Assembly (NCBI GenBank): GCA_032871835.1
Contig: CM065300.1
Location: forward strand, 112,713,088 to 112,777,087
Direction: 5' to 3'
Length of the DNA stretch: 64,000 nt
From: Dipteronia dyeriana
Lineage: Eukaryota; Streptophyta; Magnoliopsida; Sapindales; Sapindaceae
Position numbers and translations under genes: made by a program. Below the pieces are notes generated by a model that worked only from the letters and a program-made list of their open reading frames with translations, was not told where the DNA came from and did not search any database. Below, in pieces: positions 22,251 through 33,537 of the stretch. Numbering within the stretch: position 1 is the first letter of the stretch; each line of letters starts with the position of its first letter.

Positions 22251-24230
22251 TACCTTGAAGATATATCACCCCTCTTCAATTCGGGGTATCTTTCTGGCTC
22301 GAATCTTTCTAGAATTTTTAGAGGCACCGGCCAAGGTAGGTCATCCACTGATAGTGTGTATAACCTGAACTTGCTGCATAAGGTCTTACCGCTTTCCTCT
22401 TCTTTTCTTCTAGTCTTCCTGAATCTTGGGCCATACATTATTCCTTGTGTGAATATTTTCTTGTACCTACAGCAGAAATTCTACCAGGTAGCCGCCTCTC
22501 ACCAGTTCATAAATCTGGTTTCGTAGGCTGTAGCATTTTGATGTGTTGTGCCCGACATCTTCATCGAAGTCACTGTATTTATAGCGATTCCTTATGTCGG
22601 TTGGTGCTTTCATGGAGCCAGTCTTCTTGAGCAGTCCCTTATCATGAATAGCAAGGTAGATCGTCTTACAGGATGCATTCATCGGGGTGTAGTGGTTGTA
22701 CCCCCTCTCATCCTAAGCTTTGGGAGCTACCACTCTAGGAGGAGGGAAAGCCTTGATGGGTACCACTCCTTTTAAGGCAGAAATGATAGGGAACGGTATA
22801 TAGACTGGTTGGGAGGTCTATTTTTGTCCTCCCGTGCCGGTGTAGGTTTTGGCTCCTCTTTCTTTTAGCGCTAGACAGTCCTCATGTCATCATGCTCAAT
22901 CTTGACACTAAGTTACTCATCTATCTCCATTTGTTGAAGGGCCCAATCGTAGACTTCCTGGTAAGTCATTGGTTGATGCTTGGCAAACGACCGGAACAAT
23001 CTACCCACCTATAGATTCCTACAGAAGCTGTCTAGGGTCTCATTCTTAGCGAAAACCCCCATCTGGATCACCTCTTTATGGAATCTCTCCATCTAAGACC
23101 TGAATGACTCATCTCGCTCTTGAATTACGTACTGCAGGTGGATTGGATCCTTTGGATGTGGATTGATCCCCTAAACTATGAACAAAAATCATAGGATAAT
23201 ATAGTAAAGTTGTCCACGCTACTTGTGGGTAACTTTATGAACCTTGTCTTAGCATAGTCGGTCAGCGTGGTTGGAAACATCCTGCACAAGGCTGCCCTGG
23301 TCACATTCTAGACTTCCATCTGCTGGACGAAACTTTCCAGGTGGCTCAAGGGATCTTCTATGCCAAGTATTTGTCAGTCGACATCTTGAATTTAGGAGGA
23401 AGCTCTACTTACCTGATCCTTCTAAAGAAGAGGGCTTTTATCTCTCCCAGGGGATCCTTCAGGTTCTCTAGCTGCTTGCCCCCTCCTCAACTCCTGGATC
23501 TTTTGCTGCATTTGAGTTAGCTAATCTCGTAGGCATTTGTTATCGGATTTCTTAGATTCAACCTTAGAGTCTTCATTGTTTGACCCCTCTGATGAGATAG
23601 GGACCTTACCCGGTTATCCCCTTGAGGAGGATTTTCCTGGGCACTTCTCCTGCTACCCCCGACATTGGCTTAAGGTTCCCTTATGGTGGTTGCTGGCTAT
23701 ACTGGGTGGCTGGGCCTATTGGTGGGATGTCGACGACTGATTGTACCTGTCGGGATTGGTAACAGGTCGATCTACTTGGATCTGGGGACATGAGTCCAAA
23801 CCGATCTCGAACCGAGGGCAGAGGTCCCAATCTGTCATAGACCGAAACCGGTGGTGGTGTCCCCAACCGGTCGAAAGCGATCATCCTAGCTCCCAGTCTA
23901 TTGGGATCTTTACAAGTTCTAGGTTTTACTAGTTTAGGGTAATTCCCTCAGTAACCAACCGTAGGTGAAAACTTTCTATGAAAGCCACAACCTATTGTTC
24001 TAGAATGTCCTGGTCACCGGGGGAACTGAAGCTTGTGCAGTACCAGTTGGTGTTGGAGCAGAATTTTGTTGTTTCAATCTCTTTCCCTTCCTTTGAGCCT
24101 TCTGAGTGGAGGCCACAAATTGGTGCCCAGATGCCTCGGGTTGCCCCTAGGAATATTGAAGTCTCATGGCACTATTATATCTGTAAAAAACTTAAACACT
24201 TGATTTAAAAAAAAAGTATGGAATCTTCCC
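22251..24230 (-). pseudogene. Tat-type gag (broken)
   Basis: Minus-strand fragments in different frames: 24170-23480 variable N-terminal part with Pro/Ser-rich text; 23300-22960 has QERDESF and the FAKHQPMTYQEVYDWALQQM block typical of Tat gag; 22682-22467 contains YSDFDEDVGHNTSKCYSLRN and LVRGGYLVEFLL, the degraded knuckle-like Y/C-C-H-C signature; 22438-22250 has KFRLYTLSVDDLPWPVPLKI. Gag would form the particle. Multiple stops and shifts. Confidence 0.75.
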
Positions 24231-24247
24231 ACAGACAGTTAGAAAAA

Positions 24248-25359
24248 TGTTAGCTGAAAATTCACTCTAGGTGAGGAATCTCAGTTAACACCCTCAGGAC
24301 CACAACCTAGATAGATCGTGGTTGGGTTAGGTACCTTCGGTATCCGTTACAAGTGTAAGAATAGATGAAATTCAAGAAGGAATGATAACGATTTGAATGA
24401 TGCTATTTAATTCAATGATCTGGATTTTACAAGTGTTTAAATAGTTCTCTATCTCTCTCTCCTTTCTCTCTACCTATTTAGAGGTGGCGAAAGCGTACAT
24501 ATCGATAATTTGACACAAATAACATTGGTGACAGCTAGGCCTTATGCTCACTGTAGAATCAAGCGATAGCTCTGAAGGTTTTGGAGTTGATTTTCTTCCT
24601 TTGTAGTCGATATTATCCCTTTATTTATACATGAAGTCGCTAGGGATTTTTCTTGGCGTACAAGTTGAAGATCACTGGATTGATCTCTTTTCCCTATTTG
24701 GCAGGATTTTTTATTTAATATGGTTGACCATGGAGAATCGGCTGGTGGAGGATATCTTGGCGGGGAAACGTGTTTGTTTCCTTTTTGAACTCTTTCATTA
24801 CGGATGTGCATACGTGGAACTTGATTACAGTTTGGAGAATAATTCTGATTCCATCTGTTAGAGGCACGATACCTCAAAGTATGAACCTGGTGATGTGGTG
24901 TTTGACCACTTCGACGGTAAGGTACCTCGGAGTACAAGCTTGCTGGTGAGGTATCCTAGGGTACAATCCTGATAATGTGGTGCTTGTTCGATTGCGATGG
25001 CGAGGTACCTCAGGGTACCATTCTGGTAGCGAGGTGCTTAGTCGATCTCATCGGAGCTTTGTGATCTTCCAAGATCCTTATAGGCACCTTTCTTCCTGCT
25101 AGAGAGGTTGGATATGTACCTCGACAGGGTAACAGATCATTGTCAGGGTACTTGGTTACTAAATGGGTAGCCCGTACAGGTACATGAGCTTCATCTTGCT
25201 CATACAATAATGTCGAGGTACCTAGGTTATGCTAGACCTGGTACTTCGAGGTAAATCATTGCATCAGATATCTATCTGGTGTATGGAAATACCTTCTGTC
25301 AGGTGCTACCTAGGTGGAAAAATTTCCCTTTGGCCCCTTAACAAAAATGGCTGTTAACA
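24248..25359 (-). repeat. 5' LTR of the minus-strand Tat element (1112 bp)
   Basis: On the minus strand begins TGTTAACAGCCATTTTTG at 25359 and ends CAGCTAACA at 24248, followed by TTTTTCTAACTGTCTGTGGG, a worn form of the Tat primer site. Same start and end as the plus-strand copy at 36488-37784 (TGTTAATAGCCATTTTT ... GGTCAACA). Contains many CAGGTACC/GAGGTACC boxes (24870-25270). Confidence 0.85.
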
Positions 25360-26195
25360 GTAGGTAATAGACTGAGCATTGTTGTTGTTCCATTGATTTG
25401 CTCCCCATTTGTTTTTTCCTTGAGTCTCCCTTTGAGTGTTGGGTTGAGGATTCAATGTGTTTGACCAAGAGAAATTCAGGTGATTTCTCCACCTCAGATT
25501 ATAGGTGTTTAAGTAAGGGTTGTTCTTCTAGCCTTGGAAACCATTGCTTGCACCTCTTTATGGTCTCATCCTTTTTGTATCTTATTAAAAACCTTACTAC
25601 CACTTGCATCTTGTTGACCAACTTGCTTGACACCAACCTTTTGGTAGCCCAAACTCTCAATATAGGACTACAAAGATTTCATCTATTTGTTAATCACCAA
25701 AATCTCAATAGCCGTTTAAGTGCTAGAATTGACTTCAAATTTACACCTCTTAACCCATTGGCATTCTTTTGTTTGTGAATTTTATGCCAACATCTCATAG
25801 ATCTCATAGATATCCATTGTGGTTTTTAAATCAAATAAACACCAACATGAATTACCCATCAATACTTGTGAAAATCTTAGGAGTCCACTTTGGAAGCGAG
25901 ATACCTTATACTCTTTTGCAAATATATGAGGCAGACATTGAGCCAAGAGCAATTGTACCTTTCCCAAGCCTCATGCAAAAGTTTTCCTTCTTGTTTAGAA
26001 AAATTAGCAATCTTCACTTTCAAGTCCTTATCCTTTTTAGGCGAGAAGAACCTATTGAAGAAAGCTCTGCACTTTTTCCCCCAACTTATCAAGGATCCAG
26101 ACCTAAGAGTGATCAACCTCTGTTTCGCTTTGTCCTTAAAACAATATTTGCAACATCTCATGTGGAACTGCTCCATAGTGAGCTACAAGATAGGA
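25360..26195 (-). pseudogene. gypsy gag, C-terminal half (split by E3)
   Basis: The block 26176-25877 reads KDKAKQRLITLRSGSLISW, FFNRFFSPKKDKDLKVKIAN, FSKQEGKLLHEAWERYN, matching the gypsy (Athila-like) retrotransposon gag core (KDKAKxWLxSLxxGSIxSW ... PxxKTAKLRxEI ... EAWERF). It continues in broken frames to 25360, where the Tat LTR begins. Its upstream half is at 32098-32260, on the other side of E3. Last five bases TAGGA (26191-26195) are the duplication of E3. Confidence 0.82.
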
Positions 26196-27876
26196 AATAA
26201 AAATAAATTATGTGTGCCTAATATAACCTGGAGGGGGATGGGTGAATAGATTTTAATAAAAAAGGATTACCAATTTTTGATTCGTCAATGTTAACAAAAT
26301 TTCCCCATATAACAAGCAAACAATAAACAAAATTAAAGTGCAGAAAAACAATAAAAACACTTCAGGTGATTTACGTGAGAAACCCTCTAAATGGGCAAAA
26401 CCCATTGGCTATTCATCTAGCCACACATGGTCCTCAAATCCACTATTTGAATAAAAGTTCACAAACTAGGTTGACCTCAAATAAAACCAACCTTATTCAC
26501 TAACACATTTCACTCTACCCACGAGCCTTTAATAGTGATTCAAGACCAATGCTTGTGCACTAACACTCTTAGTCATAAGACTTGACTCAAGAAGAGATTA
26601 AACAACCTAAGTGAATATATGAAAATATTCCAAATGCAATTAATGCTAGTCAAACATCAAAAGTTTAATTAGGAAACCGAATATGCAATTATCACGTCCT
26701 AATTAACAATATCTAGATGAAAGGCATAAGGACTTAGCTGAAGGGAAATTATGTCCTAAATGCAAGCTATCAATGAAGAACCACTCTCAACCAACAAATA
26801 TAGACTCAAACATATTCAAGATAATCTTAAGCATAAAGTTAGAGTAAAACATTTAATCAACAAAAAAATTCTAATCTTAGGCAAAGATGAGCATATAATT
26901 GAAGAAATGAGTTCTCGGGTATCTTCAACTTACAAAGTTATAAAACAAAGAAGACCCATGATGAAATGATGCTTCAATGACACTAGATGCACATGGGATT
27001 GGAGTTTGGTTGAGTAAAAATGAATTCTTGAGAGTCTCTATCTTGAAGATCACTTTCTCTCACTAAGGTCTGATTTAGAGCTCACAAAAACGAAATAGAG
27101 AGAAGATAGTACATATATGAGTTGTAAATAAAACTGCATCATTTTGGTAAAGTGACTAGATATCAGGGTCTATGCATTTTACGAGAGTGCATGACTAGTG
27201 CTTGTACAACACAGAATCACAGATTGATATTCACTGGTGATGCGTAGGCGAGTAGCGTATGAACTGCACAGGACTTCTGGATGACTTACACTGGTTATGC
27301 ACCAGTCTAGAAGAGCATTAACTACGTGAGACTAATTAAAGATTTGTGCTTATGGTATGCTCTACGAACAGTGCACAAGTGGCACATATGACACTAATAA
27401 GATCTAATGGCACCAAAACAACAAGCCCAAGGCCATATGAGCTAGGACCAATCCAAGAGAAGGAATAGACTTCTCTATGGGTCAAACATTACACTAAGAT
27501 AAAGCACAATATCATGTAAGTGCTGACGTTTCCAAACACACTACAGGAAACGAATACACAATCACACAATCACACAATCACACTTAAATATAATAATGAG
27601 GTGAAAATGTGAGATGTGAAATAGATGCACATAAGTAAACAATTGGAACACAATTGCAAGATGAATAGAACATGCATGAATAGTGTGTATGTGTATCTAA
27701 ATCTCTTCTAGAAGTCAACGACAAGAGTTATACTTTTGAAGAGTTATTAAGCTTGAGGTTTTGGGAAAGCCATGTAACCTTGATCTCGAACAATAAAAAG
27801 CCTAATCTACCCTTACACATTAACCCTAATGTTGTTTGTCAACGAAATAAACCAATCAAAAATTGAGGAACTAACA
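26196..27876 (-). repeat. 3' LTR of E3 (1681 bp)
   Basis: On the minus strand starts TGTTAGTTCCTCAATTTTTG at 27876 next to the polypurine tract; ends near 26196 after the block CTATTCACCCATCCCCCTCC typical of Sirevirus LTR ends. Related to the E4 LTR at 58390-60048 (shared GTGTGCCTAAT start on the plus strand and CCAATCAAAATT block at the other end). Confidence 0.85.
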
Positions 27877-27888
27877 ATCTCCCCCTTT
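27877..27888 (-). promoter_or_regulatory. polypurine tract of E3
   Basis: ATCTCCCCCTTT on the plus strand, AAAGGGGGAGAT on the minus strand, directly before the LTR. Confidence 0.9.
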
Positions 27889-29095
27889 GGCTATTTCGTG
27901 ACAAAACCACCACTCACAATCAAACCTCACAAATAAAAACGAAAGGTCAACAAAGTTATTCTACATTACAAAGAGATACCTAAATTCTAAATCTTCAAGT
28001 CTTCAATCTCTTGTAGAATAAACAACCCAACATAAACAAAGCAACTACTTTTTCCAAGACAAGTGTATGTGAGGTGATCAAGAAAAATAAAATATAAAAG
28101 CATTTGCATTAAAGAAGACAAGAACATGCAATGAATTTCAATGCAATGCTCCCCCTAAAAGGGTAACTCCCCCTTAACATATAATTCTCCCACAAGACAC
28201 AACGTACCAAAAACTCCCTTATCTTTCTGAATACTACCCCCTCTCTTTGTCATGAGATATGTTAAGAAGTATTCTCAACGGCAGTACTTTCAGCAAATAG
28301 AGTTATTAGCACAAATGATATTTGCATAATCATATATATATGAACTTTATGCAACTCAAATAATTGGGAGAGAATTATGGTTTTTTTTAAGAAGAAATGT
28401 GTGAAGTTGTTGCTTTAGATGATGGACATATAAAAAAAAAGTTCAAGCAATGGTATTTAGCAAAACAAATATCAAAAGAGTTTCCATAAGAATTAGAACC
28501 AATTTGTACCCTTTTTTCATAATCAAACAAGATATAGTTTTCAAAAGTTTTGTAACAAAAAAATAACTATATCAATCCTTAAAGGAAAACCAAGACATTG
28601 ATCCATAGATCCCATTGGATTTTTCTAGATAAATCATCTGTATGATAGTAGTCTTGTTTACACTGTTGAGAAGAGAAACAAGACTAAACTAGATATAACA
28701 TCTTTATTGATTGAATGGATACAAGATCCTTATTGATTTTAGTCTTGTCATTTGCATTTACAAATATTTGCATTCAAGTTTGTGCAATCAAAAATATCAT
28801 GCATGTCAAGATCAAGTCCACATCTCATGGAGATAAATTATAGGTCATTCTAGTGTACTTCCCAATTAATTATTCTAGTCCGAAAATGCATTATTGAACA
28901 TAAAATTTACATGTATTATAAACAAAGCAACGATGCAAAATTATTATATAAACTTCCATATAAGCAAATATGGACAACCTAGATTCTCAAGCAATTAATG
29001 AAGAAGCATAGAGTATATCAAATTTTTGCATGTTACAAAAATGTAAGTTCGCTCCCTTTGCTTGAGCTCCTCGTATGAGGTCAGTTACCAAACCA
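27889..29095 (-). other. E3 3' noncoding region
   Basis: No convincing frame. Contains extra purine-tract copies as read on the minus strand (near 28150, 28172, 28240), and is collinear with 40197-41085 of E4 (for example TATAGTTTTCAAAAG near 28525 and 40545; GTCATGGAGATAAATTATAGGTCATTC near 28826 and 40830 in slightly different form). Confidence 0.75.
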
Positions 29096-31145
29096 AATTA
29101 TGGTATATGGAAAATCCCAATAGACCAATTACGTGCTTTGAACCTAGTTGAATCTAAGGGTTTTATGAATAAGCCTGCCAGTTGATCATTGGTTCCAACA
29201 TGCTCAAGGGTAATGCATTAGTTCTCTACTAGTTCCCTAATAACGTGATGTCTAATGTTTATGTGTTTAGTCCTAAATTGTTTACCAAGATTCTTATAAA
29301 TGTTAATTGCACTCAAATTATGACAAGATTCTTGGAACCGTATTCCACAAGCATTTGTTTCATCTATAGAAGTAGCGTGCAAGCACTCATTAAGGCTATG
29401 TATTTCATTTCAGATGTGGATAATGAGATGGAGTTTTGCATCTTGCAAAACCAAGAGACAAGGTTGTTCCAAAGGAAGAAGAAACCGCCCGATGTACTCA
29501 TCCAATTATCATAATTCCCTGCCCAATTTGCATCACTAAAGCCAACCAAACTAGCATTAGTGTCAAAAAAGTCATATATCTCATAATTGGATGTCCCATT
29601 CACATATCAAATGATTCTTCTCATAGTAGAGATATGAGAGTTTTTGGGATTCACTTGGTACCTACCACACACACCGACACTACCAATCATGCTAAGATAA
29701 AAGCTTTGGTCCACACTCTTGCCACTAGAATCCTTGCTTTGCTTCAATGTGGTACTCTTGGGTGTGTCACAATGTTTGGCATTCTTAAGCCAAACTTTCT
29801 CACTGGGTTATTTTCATATTTAGCTAGGGATATAGAGTTACCATCATGCATTTGCTTAATTTACAAACCTAGAGAGTAATTCAATTCCCCTACCATACTC
29901 ATCTCAAACTCAAGAGACATGACATCATAAATTGTTGGACTTTAGACTCATTGGTGGATCCAACCAATATGTCATCAACATAAATTTGAGCTTTGAAGAT
30001 CTCATCTTTCTTGCTCTTATAAATAATGTTTGCCGACACTCCATCTAGATTATTCGTTGTCGATAAGGAATTGAGTGAGACACTCATACCTAGCCTTCAG
30101 ACCTTTTCAACCCGTATATAGCCTTCTTGAGGTGATAGACATGATTTGGGTGGTGTGGATTCACTAACCCCTTGGGTTGCTCAACAAACACTTCTTCTTG
30201 GAAGAAGCCATTGAGGAAGACACTATTAGCATCCATTTGTACAATTTGAACTTGTACACACATGAAATGGACAAGAGAAGCCTTATAGACTAAAGACGGG
30301 CAACAAGAGCAAATGTCTTCTCAAAATCGATACTCTTAATTGAGAGTATCGTTGCGGCACAAGTCTATCCTTGTTGTGCATAATATTGCCATATTTATCC
30401 AATTTGTTCCAAAACACCCATTTGGTACCTATGACATTGGTATTCTTAGGTCTAGGAACTAGAGTCCAAACCTTATTTCTTTCAAATTGGTTTAGCTCTT
30501 CTTACATGGCATGAACCTAAAACTCATCACTCAAGGACTTATCGAAGTTCTTGGGCTCAACTTGAGAGGTGTAGCAAGTTTAGTTAATTTAATAAGTTAT
30601 TTGATGCCTAGTCCTAACACTTACATCGACATCTCCAATAATATCATCTTTAGAGTCTAAAAGTTGATCTCTGAAAGAGGTTGAATGACTTCCTTATCAT
30701 TGCTTGACTTCTCCACAATTGAAGCCTTACAACTCTTCTCCAAAGGAGAATCATTAACCACATCAACATCCTCATCATGGTTAACATCCTTAGGCCAACA
30801 ACCATCTATGACAACATTAGATGAGTCTGTGACACTACAAAATCTCAAATTGAAAACTATATAGGCCTTACTATTATGGGCATAGCCAATAATATTCCCT
30901 CATCACTCTTAGTATCAAATTCGCCAAGTTGATCACAGTCATTAAGAATGTAGCATTTGCTTCCAAATGAGTTGAATTACGTAACATTTAGCTTTCTACC
31001 CATCCATAATTCGAAGAAGTTTTACCTAGTACCGGGTGCCTCAAAAAAGTTGTATTTCTTATGTAGCATGCCGTATTGACGGCTTCGCCTAAGGTTCATA
31101 AGGACATAGTTGCTAAGCAACATCACATGGGAAATGTCATTAACA
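29096..31145 (-). pseudogene. E3 pol: integrase end, RT, RNase H (broken)
   Basis: Right to left: integrase C-terminal part near 31145-30900 (ELWMGRKLNVT), variable linker (30848-30657), RT start near 30540-30400 (EELNQFERNKVWTLVPRP, NTNVIGTKWVF), MDANSVFLNGFFQEEVFVEQ near 30240, HVYHLKKAIYGLK near 30130, QIYVDDILVGSTNESK within 29899-30087, RNase H with VGFSDANWAGNYDN and SWFCKMQNSISLSTSEMKYI in 29603-29364, and its tail RTKHINIRHHVIRELVE near 29270. YVDD is intact, but stops and shifts are many. Confidence 0.9.
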
Positions 31146-31147
31146 TT

Positions 31148-32092
31148 TCCTAATTATCAATATCTAGATGCAAGACATAAATACTTAGCTAAAGAGCAAT
31201 TATGTCCTAAATGCAAGCTACTAATGAAAAACGATTCTCAACAAACAAATATAGACTCAATTATAGATAATCTTAACCTTAGAGTCATGCATTGAATCAA
31301 ACAAAAATGCTAATCCTAGGAAAAGATGAACATATAATTGAAGAAATTAGTTATAGGGCATGTTCAAATTACCAAGTTATAAAACAAATAAGACCCATAA
31401 AGAAATAATACTAGAATGATGTTAGCTGCACATGTGATTGGAGTTTGGTTGATTTGCACTGGTGATGCACACAACAAGTAACGTATAAACTACACAAGAC
31501 TTTTGGATAACTTACTTTATTGATGCTTCTGTCAAGAAGCGTATAAACTGTGTGAGACTGCTGGAAGATTTACGTTGTTGGTACGCTCTACGAACAACAT
31601 GTAAGTGGCACATATGAATCCAATAAGCTCTAATGTCATAAAAACAACATGCCCAAAGGCATGTGAGCTACAACCAATCTAAGAGAAGAATGAGACTACT
31701 TTGGTGGCAAAACATTACACTAAGATCAAGCAAAATATCGTGCAAGCGTGGATGTTTCCAAACACACTACAGGAAGCAAATTACACAACACACAATCAAA
31801 CTTAAATATAACAATGAGGTGCAAACGTGAGATGTGAAATAGATACACATAGATAAACAATTGGAACACAAATGCAAGATGAACAATACATGCATGAATA
31901 GTGTGTGTATGCAACTAAATCTGGTTAATAAGTTAATGACAGGAGTTATACCTTTGAAGAGCTCTAGAGCTTGAGGTTTTAGGGATGTCATTGTAGCTTG
32001 ATCACGAACAATAAAAAGACTAATCTACCCTTACACATTAAACTCAATACGATTTGTTAACAAAATAAGCCAATCAAAAATTAAGGAACTTA
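31148..32092 (-). repeat. 5' LTR of E3, outer part only
   Basis: Collinear with 26697-27876 (CAATATCTAGATG..., ATGTCCTAAATGCAAGCTA, AACACACTACAGGAA). The inner part of the LTR and the primer site are deleted; sequence switches from integrase to LTR near 31145. The outer end reads AAGGAACTTA against AAGGAACTAACA in the 3' LTR. Confidence 0.85.
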
Positions 32093-32097
32093 TAGGA

Positions 32098-32612
32098 AAG
32101 GTCTATATAACTGTGATATACTCCTTTATGAACTGTAAACAGTCTTCACTTGGCAATCTGAAGAACGAGGATGGCAAGCTGATGTACATACTTTTCAGCT
32201 CATATCATCTTGTTATAGGATCCGAAACAATCAGCGATGGTTGAATACTCCCTCATGGTCATCTTTTGACCTTGGTTACTGGGAGGTTCTTATTACTCTT
32301 CCCTCATTGGTGGAGTTTGATCTTCCATCATTGGTTCTTGATTTGGAACATCTTCAAATTGCCTCATAATCCTTTCTACATGAGTAAAATATTCCGAAGG
32401 TGGACGTAAAACTCTTTCTATTGATCTTCATCTATACATAAACCTAAGTACTTGAAAACTATTTAAAGAACATAAGAACAAAAAAAAAGGTAAAAAGAAC
32501 AATGAAAAGCCTAATAAAAGAAAAGGTATGACTAACAAATAAAAACTAAAGTTAATTGGCACACTACCAAAAATATAAACTAAAGAGAAAGGTTAAATAT
32601 TCCAATAATCAA
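32098..32612 (-). pseudogene. gypsy gag, N-terminal part and leader (split by E3)
   Basis: On the minus strand 32250-32105 reads TMREYSTIADCF in one frame and YELKSMYISLPSSFFRLPSE, then DCLQFIKEYITVI, in another. This fits the gypsy gag block that precedes KDKAKQ (ELKP...F.GL.SEDPY.HI..F), whose continuation is at 26195-25877. Upstream (32300-32612) has no clear frame and is probably leader. Confidence 0.65.
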
Positions 32613-32642
32613 TACCCAAAATCCCTAGCAGCAACATCAATT
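32613..32642 (-). promoter_or_regulatory. possible primer-binding site of the gypsy element
   Basis: Minus strand TTGATGTTGCTGCTAGGGAT resembles the gypsy tRNA-Asp type site TGGCGCCGTTGCCGGGGAT after several C-to-T-type changes. Place (upstream of gag) fits; likeness is modest. Confidence 0.4.
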
Positions 32643-33537
32643 TTTGACAAGACCGTTTGTTGTCTTTGCAACACTTATAAAAGATGATGTTTTATATTGA
32701 TTTCAAAAACAATTTTTTCTAACACTTGCAACCATATAAATTGTGAATTTAGTACAAGTGGTAAGCACGTGATCGTCCTTAGGGATTAGGGATGAAAATT
32801 GAAATGATTAACTAATCTTAGTTAAGCTATTCTATGAGCATAAATGTAAATCATAGGTTGAAAATGATAATTATTGGTTTAGAAAACCAATAAACAAACA
32901 CAAGATAATAAGTGAGCAAAATATTGATGTTATGAAAAATAGAATACTCAACTGTCTGGAAACAAAATATGAATTAATCAATTAAAGAGAAACTAAGGAA
33001 TTGATAGAGTCACCAATGGATATGAGGCAATGTGTAAATGGCTTCATTAAAGAACCGTTCTCACTATTACTGACCGATTGTATTCATTAGCGTGGTTTGG
33101 TCGTAGGAACAAAACCAAACCACTTCCCACCAAAATTTCTCACCTACGATATTTTGAGAAAGGGGATAATGGTGAGATCAGTTAATTACAATCAATGGTC
33201 TAGGCAATCAGGGTAGATATATACACCAACTTACCTATTCGATTCACTATGAGCTATAATACATTAAAGGTGTCAATTCTCAACTGCTTTTATAACAAAT
33301 AATCCTACCAAAATTGTAATTAACAAGTAATATTGTCAATCAATTACATAAAAAAATAATATCTAATTATTAAGTGAATAAAACATAATAAGTGAACATA
33401 TTATTGATAGCCAAAGCAAATACCCAAAATTTAAAGGTTTCTAAAATCAATCCCCAAGAGAGGGGTTTATTTACACATGAATACAATCAAAGAGAAGAGG
33501 TGAAAGATAAGAAAATCACTCATAAGCCTCCTACTTT
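32643..33537 (-). other. probable LTR/leader of the gypsy element, right of its primer site (first piece)
   Basis: Noncoding, AT-rich, with GTGATCGTCCTTAGGGATTAGG near 32769, a phrase of the kind seen near LTRs or leaders of plant gypsy elements. It is interrupted by the solo LTR at 33538 and goes on at 35811. I could not find LTR ends, so the assignment is an inference from position. Confidence 0.35.

Larger units (their letters stand above)
18131..25359 (-). mobile_element. Ty3/gypsy retrotransposon, Tat-like, 5' LTR to integrase (3' LTR missing)
   Basis: Read right to left: LTR (25359-24248), gag, protease, RT, RNase H, a second RNase H of archaeal type, integrase. The second RNase H and the gag motif YSDFDEDVGHNTSKCYSLRNQI place it in the Tat group. 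No LTR is found at the left end, where sequence changes to unclassified DNA near 18131, so the 3' end is deleted. The right border is set by comparison with the second Tat LTR at 36488 and abuts a gypsy gag at 25360. All frames are broken. Confidence 0.87.
26196..32092 (-). mobile_element. Sirevirus E3, internally deleted, inserted in a gypsy gag
   Basis: Right to left: 5' LTR remnant (32092-about 31148), integrase end, RT, RNase H, 3' noncoding region, polypurine tract, 3' LTR (27876-26196). Flanked by TAGGA at 26191-26195 and 32093-32097, and the gypsy gag frame resumes on each side, so borders are firm. gag, protease, most of integrase, the primer site and the inner part of the 5' LTR are gone in one deletion whose junction lies near 31145. 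Confidence 0.88.

Noticed and set aside
22176..22526. 116-codon plus-strand frame, and others on the plus strand between 18796 and 24861
   Set aside because: They are antisense to Tat gag-pol, whose motifs on the minus strand are clear.
25398..26249. Plus-strand open frames of 119-143 codons
   Set aside because: They lie antisense to the gypsy gag block read on the minus strand, show no domain text, and overlap each other in two frames. They are shadows of the gag.
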